Notes: generated by a model from the letters alone, not told the origin. Shown: positions 42,520 to 55,361, numbered from the stretch's first letter. The stretch is DNA of 64,000 bases from Amphibalanus amphitrite (GCF_019059575.1 NW_024881674.1:820592-884591), one strand, 5' to 3'. Made by a program: numbers and translations.

Positions 42520-45339
42520 ACGGCGCGCCCGCCCGCCCGGCTCGCCCGAGACCAGCAGGTAAGGCCGCCGCCCGCGGCCAGTCGTAGATAGCTCACAGCG
42601 CTTACCCGGTATCTAGACGTTCCCGTGGATGTCGTGGTGTAGCGCCCGTATCAGTTGGCTTATTGGTCGTTAATGTTGGCCCTCAGTCGTGCATTACAGT
42701 CCGCCAATGTGTACGTGAATTGTTATAGGTACATATTTGCGTTCCGCGCGCAAACTTAATGGGCACAGTACCTGTCCCTGCACATTCTCCGCCTGACTAG
42801 CGAGTTAATGTTAACTGCTGGCTTCTCAGTAATATGATATATACAGGGAGTGATAGTATGCACCGCACCGTTTCCGTCACCGCAGGGCATTTAACCCGCC
42901 GCGCGCCGCCCCTCTCCTGCGGTGGGGGCGCTCGATGTCTATGTGGGCCGCACGCGTCGCCGATACCCGGGGTCGCCAATTCCAGTCGATTGCTGTGTCT
43001 GCGGCGCCCGAGCGCGACCTTGAAAGTCAGCAGCGTGAATCCGAGTAAAGACCTGCTGTCGCTCAGTCTGAGCGAGGCAATAGAGCCGGTCTGTGGCCTG
43101 CATGCCTGTCGGACACTGCGCGCCAGCCACCGCTTCACGAGGCTTTGTTTCAGCGTACTTTGTGTATGTGTGCGTGTTACAGCGGCTGGGAGGTTGTTGT
43201 GGGACACAAGGGCGTAGTGCGCGGCCACACCGGTAGCGCGGTGGGCGTCTCGGTGTGCCGCGTGCAGCGCTAGCCCAACTGCGCAGCGCTCTGTCTGACG
43301 GCACGGAGCGGACGTCCCTTCGACAGCGGCCGGGCGTGGGCGATCGACGAATCGATACAGTACTTGTGCGGTCGGCTCCCACGGCACCTGATGCGGCAAT
43401 ACTGTTCTGAGTGGTGTCCAAATTTATCAATGTAATCCCGTGTTTGTATGATTGTTGAGACGTGTCGGAACTTCTGAAGCTTTGATGGCTCTCTTTGGTT
43501 CGCACAGCAGCCTGTATTGAGCGTCTATTTGTCGTGCGCTTATGATGTTTTTTGAAGAGCATGGTGCAGTCTGATCTGTAGTGATATGAGAAGCGCAGAT
43601 GGATGTGTTTCGTGCTGGCTTAGTATAACTTATCTCTCCTTGTATTGAACTTTATTGAACTTCCGTAAACTAGGAATTCAGGCCAGCTTTGTGTATATGT
43701 GCGTGGGTTTCATTATTTTGCATAGCACTGCAATGTTGTTCAAACTTCGGCGGCAGCAAACTGATTTTGTATAAAGGGCTCAATTTAGCGCCAACAGGTA
43801 TGTTTATCCGTTACCAAATTTTGAAGTAATAGTTTTATCAATGTGTTACGTGCTGTTGCTTGTCCGAATCTTGTGCATGTAATAAACTTGCAACGTGAAG
43901 CCCGCCGTTCTTTCGTGACAGTAATGTGGCGTACGGATGGAATTGAAAGCACCCTGGTGTGTCACGAGCTCGTTGACTTCCGTGTTGGGAACTGCTCCCA
44001 CGGCAGCGGCATTTCACTATTTCACCGGCGCCTGTATGTTCATGTGACCACGTTACGTCCTGCACATAAGTTATGACAGACCGCAAGTCGCAACACAGGA
44101 AACATCTGACATCACACTATCACCAACAGAAGGGCACGGGCGGTTGGTCTCTCCAAACGTGCTCGTTTATGACGATGTACCCATACTGAATAAGTCCGTT
44201 AGAACTTCATGTGACCTATTGTCAACGACGGAATGCGAATGAATGTGTGTGGCCTGAAATGATCAACCTAACCTGAATTGACCGATAATTGCGTTGTGCC
44301 GCAAATCATCGTTGGTTGTGCCTTCTGTGACGTTATTGATTGTTGTAACATTTTGTCCATTGATTGAGTCATCACAATGCTCACTGCTTAGTGTCCGTCC
44401 GGCAGTTGTTGGTGAAAATTTGCCAGCATTTATCTCCCCGTCGCCCCCTTGTTTTGTCGTCCGGTGCGTCCCATCTCGGGTCGGCCTGTTTCGTCACGTG
44501 GACACAGCTGCGCCCGCCGCCGACGCTCCGAGTCCTGTCTGACACACCGCGGCTGTGACGGTGGTATACGCGCCGCGGCCGGACGCGGTCGGGCCGGGCC
44601 ATCTGGCCGCGGGGTGCCGATAATGCACCCCCGGCACCCTCCCCGCCGCTGCGCCGGCCGCGTGACACCGACCGGCGGTGTATCTTATCGTGTACGCGCA
44701 GAAGGCGCTAGCTGCCGCAGTCCACCGCGGCGCCAACTTTGCTTTGGTGCTGACATGCGGTCTTTCACGACAGGAGCGCTTACCAAGGCGGAGTACTGCT
44801 GCTCAGGTGCCTCTATACATATACAGACGAGCTCCTCAATGATGATGAAAATGGTATAGGGCACACCTGGGGTTTCTCGTGCGTGGTCGTATGTGCAGAT
44901 GTGGATTCTCAGGGGCGTAATTACATGTTGATGAGATGCGCATGATAACGTCGTACTGTTATGGTTGCGTGGGCGGGCTAAATGCGTGTGCTGCAGCAGA
45001 ATGATAAACACTGCACCGTGCCCCCAGTCTGATACAGATTTGCTTCCATTTTGGTACCCGTCGATATCGATGTCGGTTTTGCGGTGTAGTTCTGCCTGTA
45101 AATATTTGCTTTTGTCCGATTGCAACCTATATGCATCATGAGTGTATCCGTTGATTACTTTGCATCGGTACCTACACAGCGTGTATTTCCTTATCCGTTT
45201 TCCTTGGCCTACGACCGGACGAATTAAGGCAGATTGGGTGTCGAAAATAACCCTTACCTATATCCTGCGATGGTCTCGGTTGGTGACACATGATGCATGC
45301 TACACTGCCTCTGATACCGTTTGTGATTCACAAACCACA

Positions 45340-45570
45340 TCCGTCCGTTGCGGTTTCCGTACAACACCGTTTTACTGTCGCCGTGTGCCGTACACTGTAG
45401 TCTGTACTGATCCGGTGTCGTACACCGTACTGTCGCCGTGAGCCGTATACCGTTCAGTGCCGACTGCCGTACTGACACTGTATGCCGTACACCGTACAAC
45501 ACCGTACCGTCTCCGTGCAGTGCCGTGCCGCGTGCGATACCGTACCGTGGCCGTGTAGCCGATCGTATAC
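45340..45570. repeat. Degenerate CCGTAC-rich simple repeat
   Basis: Words such as GCCGTACACCGTAC, CACCGTACCGT and GTGCCGT recur without fixed spacing. It is low-complexity sequence with no coding meaning that I can see. Confidence 0.6.
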
Positions 45571-47525
45571 CTACTGCTCTTCAGTCTGTACCGGACGCAC
45601 TGGGGTGTCACCCAGTAGCGGCGGAACACCTTCAATTAAAAAGGGGGGGGGGCACTGCCGACTTTTGGTCCCATTCTTTCCATGCAACGCCCATAGGGCT
45701 AATGTTAAAATGCTAAAATCAAAGGGGGTACGGTGCCCCGTTGCCCTCCCCGTTCCGCCGCCTTTGGTGTCACCTGTGTTATCTGACCCGCATCCCGCAT
45801 CCCAATCCTGCCGGACCATTCGGTAATGACCTCCGGTGTCTCAGAGGGCCGCGATGAGCTCTCCTATCGGCGGATAGCTCTCGGTGCCTCTCTCTGACAG
45901 ATATGTTACACACTCTCGCAAAGGCGCTCCTATACTTCGTTATCTGGTAATCTGTTACGCCCAGTGCGGTGCCCTTTTCAGCGACCGTGGCAGTGAACCT
46001 CAACTACGACCCCGCAGCTGACGAAGCGGGGCCTGGGGTGGGGCTGTGATCGCCGCCACCATCGCCGCCGCTGCCGGCTGAATGACGTCACACCATTCAG
46101 CGCTCCGCTCCGACCGCCGCGCCGGCTCCGGGATCCGGCGAGTCGTGTGCGCGGCGCGTGCGTGCCTCAATGGAGCCTGGGGCAGCGGTGGGCAATGAGT
46201 AGTCGGCAGGCGGACGGTCCGTGACCCAGGCCATGGAGCGACGCGTGTCGTGGCAACCGACCGGCGGTCGATACAAATACGCAGCGGAGAGCCCGCAGGC
46301 CAGGATCGTCTGGTGCGAAAAGCGTACCTACCTACTTTTAGCCACGACTATAAATACGTACAAGGTGTTCGGGCTCAGAAGTGTTCGGGCTTTGCGCTGT
46401 CGCTGTCTGTGGAACGAGTAATGCGGCTACGCACCATCTCTTCCTCCGCCGGTTGATGAGTTGAGTTCCGAGTGGTTGTGTCCGCACGCGTGAGCCCAAT
46501 TCGGCCCGGCGCGGCTCCGTTGGGGCTCGTGGGCGCTATGTTTCAGTTGGACGGACGTCGGACGGGACGCGCTCCGGCAGTCCCAGAGTCGTCCGGCTGT
46601 GACCCAGAGCCGAGCACAGCCGGCTCCGCGTGCAAAAACCCCGGTATAACGGAGGTCAGAGCCCGCAAAACAGAGGCCGTGCCTGTGTGGAGGACCTGGC
46701 TGCGAGTGAGAACTGAGGCCTTCCTGTGCTCCTTACAAAGAGATGTGTGGTTAGTGATTCACTATTGAAACGTTCGGCCGTAGTTCTTGCATTTGCTCGC
46801 TGTATTTGAGCTAGGTATTACGTCGGGACCGCTTGCGTGTTCCGACTTTATTCTTTGTAGAAATCTCAAACATACGTGACCGGTCTGGACACTTATTTCA
46901 TTCATTTACCAAATAATGCGTGCTGTGCCGTTTATAGATCTAAACATGCCTGCCATTTGTTAGGCTAGGTCTATGGCCTATGTGATCCGATGTGACCTCT
47001 TCTATCAGTACGTACTATCACACAGAGTCGTAAACCGACGACAGCTCAATTCACGGACAATACGCGCTGTGTTTATCGCTGCCCGCATCACAGCCGAGCC
47101 GCTAATCTGCGGACCTCGTCGGGGCCGGCCGCCGGGGGGGGGGGGGGGGTGTCTGCGCTCAACTCTGTCTGCTGAGTCCAGGCTTTGACACTTTGTGCCC
47201 ACTTTGACACTACCCGGCGCGCGGGTCTCGGGTCGCAGAGCTAAAACAGACGAAACAGATCAGTCCCGGGTCGAGCTGAACTGCTTAGTGCGATTATAAT
47301 TTACAATCATTTGGCGGCTATACCTAAATGACCCGTGATCGTAGCTGTTGGTCGAAGTGTGAGCGGGGAAACGTAATGGTCACGAGCAACGCCTGCCTGT
47401 GGCGCACTCGGCATTGTGTCCCTAGCTGACACGTGCTGCACGGATTGGTCGAGCACGTGACGACGCGGGGGCCAACCGCACGTGCGTGGGGAGACTCAGT
47501 GGGAGACTTTGTTGGTGTCGTCTGG

Positions 47526-47548
47526 TGACGTCAGCACCGATGACGTCA
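47526..47548. promoter_or_regulatory. Paired TGACGTCA (CRE-like) sites
   Basis: Two perfect octamers, at 47,526 and 47,541, are each followed by GC(A) and lie 15 bp apart centre to centre. A third lies at 47,952. The surroundings are CpG-rich. A promoter role for the downstream ALG8 transcript is possible but unproven. Confidence 0.35.
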
Positions 47549-49330
47549 GCATCGTTTCCAGGTCACCATGGTTCCGATCAACGTTGCATGGAGTACAAGG
47601 CGGCCTCCTATGCCTCCTATCTTCCTATTTAACCCTTTGTTCCGACCGACAGCCCAGCTGCTACGAGTGCTGCTGAATGCTCGTCCGAGGCGATTGAAAC
47701 GTCATCAATCCGATTCGATCATGCCACAGCTTTGACCTTTGAGAGCAGTCGGCTGCTGCTGCCGACTGCTGGCTGCCGACTGCTGGTGCCTGACTGGCGG
47801 GGTGCACACTGCAGAGAGACGGCGGCGACGTCTCCGGGAACAGAGACCGTCTCCCTCGCCTCCTGCGCCCCCCCCCCCCCCTGCGGAATCGATAGCTGGG
47901 AGCGGGCTTCGATCGCGCCGACACGCCCACTCTCGGCCGACAGTCACGATGTGACGTCACAAGGCGCGTGCTGACGCGTCACACGTGACGCTGAGTCGAG
48001 ACGGGTGTCTGGGGTCACTGTGATAGTGCTTGCAGTTCGCACGTATGGCTTGTTTCGTCTTTGGTTGGGAGTGTGACAGTGCACTGAAGTCGGGGTTTCA
48101 AGAGCGAAGAGTGAAGACGGTGAAGGTCACTGCTCGATTTCACAGTTGAACTCTATGCCTAATAAAATAAGACCATATTGGACCGACAAAATGCACAAAA
48201 ATACTAGCCAGAAATTTAGTAACGGAGAATTATCTGACGCTATTTTTGCGATACGATCAATGAGAACCCCGCGAGGCCAAAAACTTAGTTATATTTCAAC
48301 CAAGGCAACCAAGGTCTAACTATATTGCAGAGCGTGCCTTCTCAGATTTCAAGATAATTTATGAGTGGAGACCCACGGCAACGTTTACGCTTTTATGGTC
48401 CGAAAAAAAACGTGCCTACTACCTATGATAGGTAGGTATGTAAGTAACTAGATCCTAGACCAAGAAGCGTAAAATAGTTTAATTTAAACCAGGGAGGTCA
48501 TATCATTGACCTAAATGAAGACAAGTATAGGTCGATAGACGATAGCCTCGTTCGCCATTTGGTCACATTGCTTCAATTTAGACGATTATGATGGGCAAAT
48601 AATGGGTTGACTCGTGTTTTGTACAGTGTTTTAATGGAAGTCATGATTGCAAATAGGGCGCAAGAGTTTCGTGACGTGGCGCAAGACAGGTGACGAATTT
48701 TGTTCGATCTCTTTGGCTGATTAGCATACTTTCTGCTTTCAAGCCTTTTCATTGGCGAATTTAACGTGAAGCCAGCTTTGCACCAATGAAAGGCCGAGAA
48801 ACGCTAGCAAGCATGTACCATATATGGCAAAATTGACAGCATCCCCATAATCCGAACAGCGCTTCAGTCGTTCGCTGTAGGCCTTGGCTGTATTCGCTGA
48901 AACCCCCAAGGCTGAAGCGGAATGCGGATCGATATTGGGATTTTATTCGAGTTTATTCGGGTTTATTCGAGGAATCGGAGGGATCAGAATTAAGTTGCAT
49001 TTAGTATTTACGAGTGGAGCTGCATATTCCCATCCGTCAATGAGTTTTAAGATTCAGGTGAGTTTGTTTTTGAAGCTTCCTGTTTTTGCAAGTATATGAC
49101 CAGTCAGTTATCTCTCATGCTCATTTCCCCATGCTGTGCTGAAATTCCTCGTGCTCTGCTGCATGCATTGGTTTTAGAACAATATGGAAATCTGTTTGTA
49201 GCCATGTGGGCCATGTGTTTCGTTGAGCAGCAATGAAATTCAATTTTTGATGTTAGGTACCTATCCTCATTTTGCAGTTTGCAGTGTAGACTCAAAATTG
49301 AGTCAAACCATGCCATATTGTCACAAACCA

Positions 49331-49680
49331 GAGTGCTGTTCACGGGCACCTGCGGTAGCTGTGGTAGCTGCGGCTCGGCGGTCAGCCGGGTAATGACGTC
49401 ATTGAAAGTGGGGATGGGGTGGGTGGTGTGACGTCATACGGCTGCGGTCGGCTGCGGTCGCCTGCATCTCCTGCGGTCGAAACGATCCGACCGCAGCGGC
49501 AGCAGGAACCATTTGTCATACAAAGTGGTGCGGCAGTTGCGCATTCATGTTACTTGGGCGCAAAATTTTCACAGCCGCCGCAGACGAACGCATGATGACG
49601 CATACACAAGTGGGCGTGACTTACAGCCTGAGATCTACCACAGTTATCCCAGTCACCGCAGGTGCCCGTGAACAGCGCTC
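49331..49680. mobile_element. MITE-like element with 26-bp inverted ends
   Basis: The left end GAGTGCTGTTCACGGGCACC (to CTGCGGT) is matched by the reverse complement of the right end (49,655-49,680) with one mismatch. The 13-bp direct repeat CATGCCATATTGT lies 9 bp left of the element (49,309-49,321) and directly at its right end (49,680-49,692). The 350-bp body is non-coding and contains CTGCGGTCG repeats and two TGACGTCA octamers (49,394 and 49,429). The superfamily is not clear. Confidence 0.7.
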
Positions 49681-49824
49681 ATGCCATATTGTAAATGTGT
49701 TTGCATCACAGTCAAAGTGCATTATTGAGCACTGACGTCCAAAGTATGGGACTGTTGTGATGTGGTGTGTGTTCCGTGTGTGCTCACGTGTTTCATGGAT
49801 GGAACGAAATTGAAATAGAGTGTA

Positions 49825-49853
49825 TTTTTATTATCATTATTATTATTATTATT
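49825..49853. repeat. (ATT)n microsatellite
   Basis: About eight TTA/ATT units with one interruption. Confidence 0.9.
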
Positions 49854-51533
49854 ATAAACCATGTATTAACAGAAAATTGTTGATGCAATAATTTCATGCT
49901 AATAAATCAGAAGTACCATAGGTAAGTATTGTTGTGTGGTCTCACTTTTCAGCCATAGAAGGATGTGTTCTTTCAATTCATGTTTTGTTTGGTGAGTTTC
50001 TTCAGCTCTTAAGGGGTGCAAATGGAGGAAATCACTATTTTTTTTCTCTGGCCGATCCTGTCAGCTTGTAAGTCTCCTGTGTATCATTTTTCAGACAATG
50101 CTGCACCAGCACAGCAGTTCAGCACAGTATCACCAAGGGCTCACAGCTATCCACACAAATTTCACACCACAAGCTGTTAATCTGCAGTCTGCACTGCAAC
50201 TTATGCCAGCGGAATGCTGTGGTCCTGTACAGACACAATCTTGACAGACATTATTGTCATAGGTACTTTGTTGTCTTTGGATAAGTAATGATCAATAGAA
50301 TCAAAAGAAAAAATCAATACAATGTTTTCCATTAACAAACGTTCTCTTATTTCAGGAATGGACTCTATTTATGAAGTATTTATTCTAACCAGCTGTTTGA
50401 AATTGCTCCTGATCCCGGCATAGTAAGTAAAGATCATTGTGCTAATTCTTGCTGGCATTTGCTACCTCCCAAATTGAGTTTGGGTTTTGCAGAAAAAGTA
50501 GTTACTCAGTGCTCTTCATGAGAATGTGCTAATTGTTCCTGATCTGAATCCATACTGGTGACCTCGCAAAGTCACAGGTCAGGTCAGAGACACAGAATAT
50601 ATTGTGATATATTGAGATATTGTGAATATCGAATAAACAGCTTTTTACCTGCATCAGTCATGTTCTTACCTGTTTTAAAAATTGGTCTAAACAACTGGAT
50701 GGAGGAAATCCTGTTCATGCATCTGAAAGAGCTTTAAAAATTTTGGTAACTCCGACCCCGACTGGTTGCAACTGGCAACTTCGGCGGATTCCGATTTCGC
50801 AGCCATTTCCAGAAAATTACCCCCCCCATTTTTCCCGACCCCAAAATCTCATCGGATGTGCATCGATCTTAGGGGTACGGGTGGTTCCTGGTCGGAGCTT
50901 GGGGGGAGTTGCCCTGCTTTCCCTCTTCCGTCGCGACACTAATGGCAGGTATCGATATCCAGATCACAAAAAGATCGCCGCTTACTGCCGAAAATTGCGT
51001 AGTTTGACGTTATAGCTCAATGACCCCTGAAAGTGAGCTAAAAGCTGTGTCAGAAAAAGTGAACTGTGTCTCAAAGGTGAAGAGAAGGGTGCGCCGAGTC
51101 TAGGCCGGATCAGCTCACTCAATCCGGAGATAACTATTTGCAGAAAACCATACAGGGTATACCTACTGAACCGCTCTGTCATCGATGGTTGATGTTGATG
51201 TGCTACATGTAAATGTCATGAAAAGAGTTCATGTGCTACTTTGAAGGGATCCCTAGACTCTATATGAAAATGAGGACTCTATTAGTATTTTACACATTAA
51301 GCCTTGGTCTGTGGATGTCACTCATTAGACTTTTTACAAGGCATGAGTGAATGGCATTTTACAGTGAATGTGGCTCTTCATTTCTTATGCATTAAATATT
51401 TAAATATCAACATAGCTTTGTTAAGTGTGGTTTCCTTCAACGTGACATGTCATGCAAACTGCCATTTGATATCAAACACAAAGTTAAGTGTAATTTAGAG
51501 CTATGGCTGACGCTGTCATTAATCTCATTTCAG

Positions 51534-54500
51534 CCGCAGCACGGACTTTGAGGTTCACCGTAACTGGCTGGCCATCACACACTCCCTGCCGCTGGAGCAA
51601 TGGTACACGGAGAGCACGTCAGAGTGGACGCTGGACTACCCGCCGCTGTTCGCCTGGTTCGAGTACTGCCTCTCGCAGCTGGCCGCCTTCTTCGACCCCA
51701 GGCCAGTGCTAAAACTCCGCCCTGCATATTGTTTTTGAATTTCTGAATCTGATTATACAACACTGATTCAATATACTGGTGAATTGAGGCAATTTGTTCC
51801 AGTTCTGACATCTGTTTTGTCGAATGCAATCATTGTGGTGCAGATAAATATGTTTCGGTTTTAATTAGTGAATTTCTGTGCCAAAATAGGATGTTTGGTG
51901 TTAAAATTTGGTCTTGTGGTACCGTTGGCACTGAGTTTGTGTATTCTACAACGTCATATGATTGAGTGCAGATCTGAATTCTAAAACTCTTTCTGCTCAG
52001 AATTAGGAAGGACGCTTGTTACGCTTAATTACGCAGGACGCTTTCTGAGTCAGAAAGCGTCATTCCGCTAAGCGGACAAACTAAGCTGGTGACCGACATT
52101 GAGGAAATGAAGAAATGTTTGATCACTATAACTGCAAATATCCCCTACCATAGACATCGGTATTCGGTATACAGAGGTCTATGCCCCTACCTATACGTCA
52201 ATAATTACTGGTATCAATGATTGCTTTGCTTTTCCCGCTGACCGAGCCGACGTCACGTTGCAGAATGCTGGAGGTGCAGAATCTCAATTACGCCTCGCCA
52301 GCCACGATCCTGTTTCAACGCCTGACTGTCATCGCTAGCGACTTTGTGCTTCTAGTCGGCGTCAAAAAGTAAGCAGGGAATGGCCCCCCCTCCCCCCCCC
52401 CATAGGAGCAGCAGCTTCCATCTTCAACTAATAGAAAAATCAACAGCCGTATAGCAGGGCTACTGGTACTTGACCTCTTTCTGGTAGGCTTTTGAGTATA
52501 TGGTCACTTTCTATGTGCACAGACCTCGTGTCCAGTGAGGGGGCCTACGTGACTCCTTTTGACCCGTCTGTGACTATTGTCTGTCCCTCTCTAGGTGCGC
52601 GGACACTGTACCCGGCCAGGGGACCTACCTAACACGCTCTGATCAGTGTGTGATGTATTCACCCTCCAGGTGCGCGGACACTGTCCCCGGCCAGGGCACC
52701 TACCTGACCTCTCCCCGGGTGCGACTGGCGGCGCTGACTCTGGGCAGCGCCGGTCTCATTATGGTGGATCACATCCACTTCCAGTACAACGGCCTGCTGA
52801 TCGGACTGCTGCTCATCAGCTACGCGCACATGACGCAGGTGGGACCGGACGGGAGTCAGACAGACTGAATGTTGTCGTTATGTGGAGCTGAGTTATAGTT
52901 AGTATGATAATGGCTTTAAATCTAGGTTGTACTTGTGATTAATGCTAGAAATTCAGACGAATATCAATGTAAAGTTTGCGTCGAAAGATATGTTCGCGTT
53001 ATTATTTCACCCTCGCGCATGAACGGAACTTGTGCTAACGTCAAGTGACTTCTGACAAAGTCGTAAACCATGCTGAGTTTAGCCTGCGATTCTCATACAT
53101 TCGCACCTCTCTCCGCAGGGCCGCTTCCTCAAGTCGGCGTTCTTCTTCACGGTGCTGCTGAACATGAAGCACATCTTCCTGTACCTGGCGCCGGCCTACT
53201 TTGTGTTCCTGTTGCGGAACTACTGTGTGACGATCCCTGCCGGTGGCTGGCTGCCGCGCCCGCAGCTCGCCAACACTGCCAAACTGGGTCTGGTGGTGCT
53301 GGGTGTGTTCGGCCTGTCCCTGGCGCCGTTCGCCGCGCTCGGTCAGCTGCCCCAGGTGAGTTTGGGAGATTTTCTCTAATTAGTCGCAGAGCGGAGAGTG
53401 GGTGCTTGGGTGAAGAGGGATGCATCTTTTTGAGCTTCCGACTGAGGTTAGTGGTGTGAAAATTGAAAAATGCCGTATTTTCTTGATTGACGCTCGACAC
53501 ATTGCGAGCACAATATGAGCCATGTATGCTATTTAGTCTGTTGAAAGTACCGATACTCGGGGGAAGGAAGTACCGGTGAACCGACGGCCAAAATCGGTGC
53601 AACCCTCTACCTCACCCTTCCTCCCTGACATCCTCATCCATCCTCCTGTCAATTGGTTCGGTGACTCTCGAACCTAGCAGCCCTCCCTCGGTCGGGCTTG
53701 ATGGCACCGCCACGGCACCGTCTATTAGTTATATGTGTCCAATTCCTCGTCATGTCTCATCTGGGGTCTATAACGTGTTCATCTCTGTCCGGCAGTTGGT
53801 GTCCCGTCTGTTCCCGTTCAAACGCGGACTGTGCCACGCCTACTGGGCTCCCAACCTCTGGGTTTTCTACAACCTGGCTGACAAACTCGCTGTGTTCGGC
53901 GGTGAGTATCGGTGTGATAGGATAGACAGCATTGCTGAATGGTATATGGCACGAAAACTTTGGACTTCACTCAATTAGGGTTGCTTATATGTTAGGCGGT
54001 TTGGATGTCTTGTATAAAAGGATTGACAAATTTAAGCTAGGGACGCATTAAACATATTTTGAGTGTGTAGATCCTGACCCCTTTTTCAAAATCCTTTCAT
54101 CCTTGATTACCTACTTTATCTGTCCCACTGCAGCTTCATTTTCTATCGTAGACTGTCTCCCTGTCGGGTACTCAATGTCTCTATGTCTGACAACTGTGTG
54201 TCTCTGTCTGCCAGCGCGGCGTCTCGGTGTGTCGGTGCCCGGCTCGGCGGCGGCCTCCATGACCGGCGGTCTGGTACAGGACGTGGAGCACGCCCTGCTC
54301 CCGGCCGTCCGTCCGGCGGCTACGTTCGCGCTCAGCGCGGCCGCCATGCTGCCCGCCCTGGTCACCCTGTGGCGCCGGCCGGCCGACGCGGCCGCCTTCC
54401 TGCGCGCGCTGGTCCAGTGCGCGCTGTGCTCGTTCCTGCTGGGCTGGCACGTGCACGAGAAGGCCGTGCTGCTGGCGGTGGTGCCGCTGGCGGTGCTGGC

Positions 54501-54885
54501 GCTGCGCAGCGGGCCGGAGGCGCGGCTCTACCTGCTGCTCTCGGCGGCCGCTCACGTCTCGCTGGGCCCGCTGCTGTTCGGCGGCCGAGAGGCGCCAGCG
54601 CGCCTGCTCCTGGCCGGCCTGCACGCTGGGTACGCGGCGCAGGCGCTGCCGGCCGCCGCCGGTCCGCCCAGCCGCGCCTACACCGGCTACCTGGCCGGTC
54701 TGGCGGCCGTGGCCGTGTATGACGTCATTGGACACCGGGCGCTCGGCCTGGATGGCCGGTGGCCGTTCCTGCCGCTGCTGGTGACGTCACTCTACTGTGC
54801 AGTGGGCGTGGTCTGCTGCTGGCTGGCGCTCTACTGGCATATGCTGTTCAGGGTAGAGGGAGGACAGAAAATCAAGGTGCGCTAG
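51534..54885 (+). CDS. ALG8 dolichyl-P-Glc:Glc1Man9GlcNAc2-PP-dolichol alpha-1,3-glucosyltransferase (lacks exon 1)
   Basis: ER membrane GT-C glycosyltransferase (family GT57) that adds the second glucose to the lipid-linked N-glycan precursor. Exons: 51,534-51,701; 52,264-52,368; 52,670-52,838 (alternative start 52,595); 53,119-53,355; 53,796-53,901; 54,215-54,885 (stop TAG). Phases join cleanly throughout. Diagnostic strings are [18 protein letters not shown] with the luminal acidic residue, [43 protein letters not shown] and WHVHEKA. About 485 codons are present; only the short N-terminal exon is missing, upstream of a phase-2 junction. The first listed intron starts with GC, not GT. The third listed exon has a duplicated acceptor 75 nt upstream. 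The last exon is very GC-rich and contains TGACGTCA twice. The gene converges on MFSD6, with stop codons 477 bp apart. Confidence 0.95.
52029..52053. other. Perfect 25-bp palindrome centred on TGAGTCA
   Basis: Arms ACGCTTTC and GAAAGCGT surround TGAGTCA (the AP-1 consensus) in the first located ALG8 intron, and a second small palindrome, CCGCTAAGCGG, follows directly. Confidence 0.8.
52516..52695 (+). repeat. Three tandem copies of the ALG8 exon 4 acceptor region
   Basis: Two copies of TAG/CAG|GTGCGCGGACACTGT...CCCGGCCAGG.CACCTACCT begin at 52,595 and 52,670, 75 nt apart. A third, eroded copy (TGTGCACAGACCTCGTGTCC) begins near 52,516. The unit contains the pyrimidine tract, the AG and about 45 nt of exon. 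Confidence 0.85.
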
Positions 54886-55361
54886 TCGCACCGCCATGTG
54901 ATACAAATTATGGGTTTATCGTGTGCCTTGGGTGTTATTTGGCCATGTCAATTGCCAGTACCTGTTTTGGGGATTGCCTTATGTGTTTCACTAGGGGATG
55001 GGTCCACACAATACATAATCCTTTTCTACAAAAGATGTATTTGATCACTTCGGTAAAGTAAAGCTCAGCGTCCCTAAGATGGGCGACTCCAATTCCGTTC
55101 CAATCTTGGAGACCATTGTCATGTGAGAAAAAACAGCGTCGTGTTGAAGGTTGGAACGGAATGAGAAAATATCACTGATGTTGACTAACAAACGCCACAA
55201 GCCGGCACTGTTTCACGCATTGGTGAATATGAGCGTCTCTGAGTTGTTGACTTTGAACTAAAACGTTGTCACCATGATAAATGGTGTCTGAAAACAATGA
55301 ACACCTACACCACGACATTCAGTCACAATCACCCTCACCCTTTCACCCTCACTCACACGGT

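Larger units (their letters stand above)
42520..51533. other. Long intergenic region before ALG8
   Basis: I can support no coding exon in these 9 kb. ALG8 exon 1 (N terminus up to the residue before RSTDFEVH) should lie here, but I could not find a convincing hydrophobic exon ending in the right phase. Contents: GC-rich, CpG-rich stretches at 44,500-44,680 and 46,010-46,190 that could be promoters; a CCGTAC-rich block at 45,340-45,570; an 18-bp poly-G tract near 47,136; clusters of TGACGTCA at 47,526, 47,541 and 47,952; a MITE at 49,331-49,680; and an (ATT)n microsatellite at about 49,825-49,853. Confidence 0.45.

Noticed and set aside
47482-50990. Search for ALG8 exon 1
   Set aside because: No hydrophobic ORF with a phase-2 donor and plausible ALG8 N terminus could be found by eye; short ORFs at 48,884 and 50,743 do not fit.
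54181-54735. 184-codon antisense and 179-codon +1-frame ORFs in the ALG8 last exon
   Set aside because: Shadows created by high GC3 in the real exon, which matches ALG8 to its stop.
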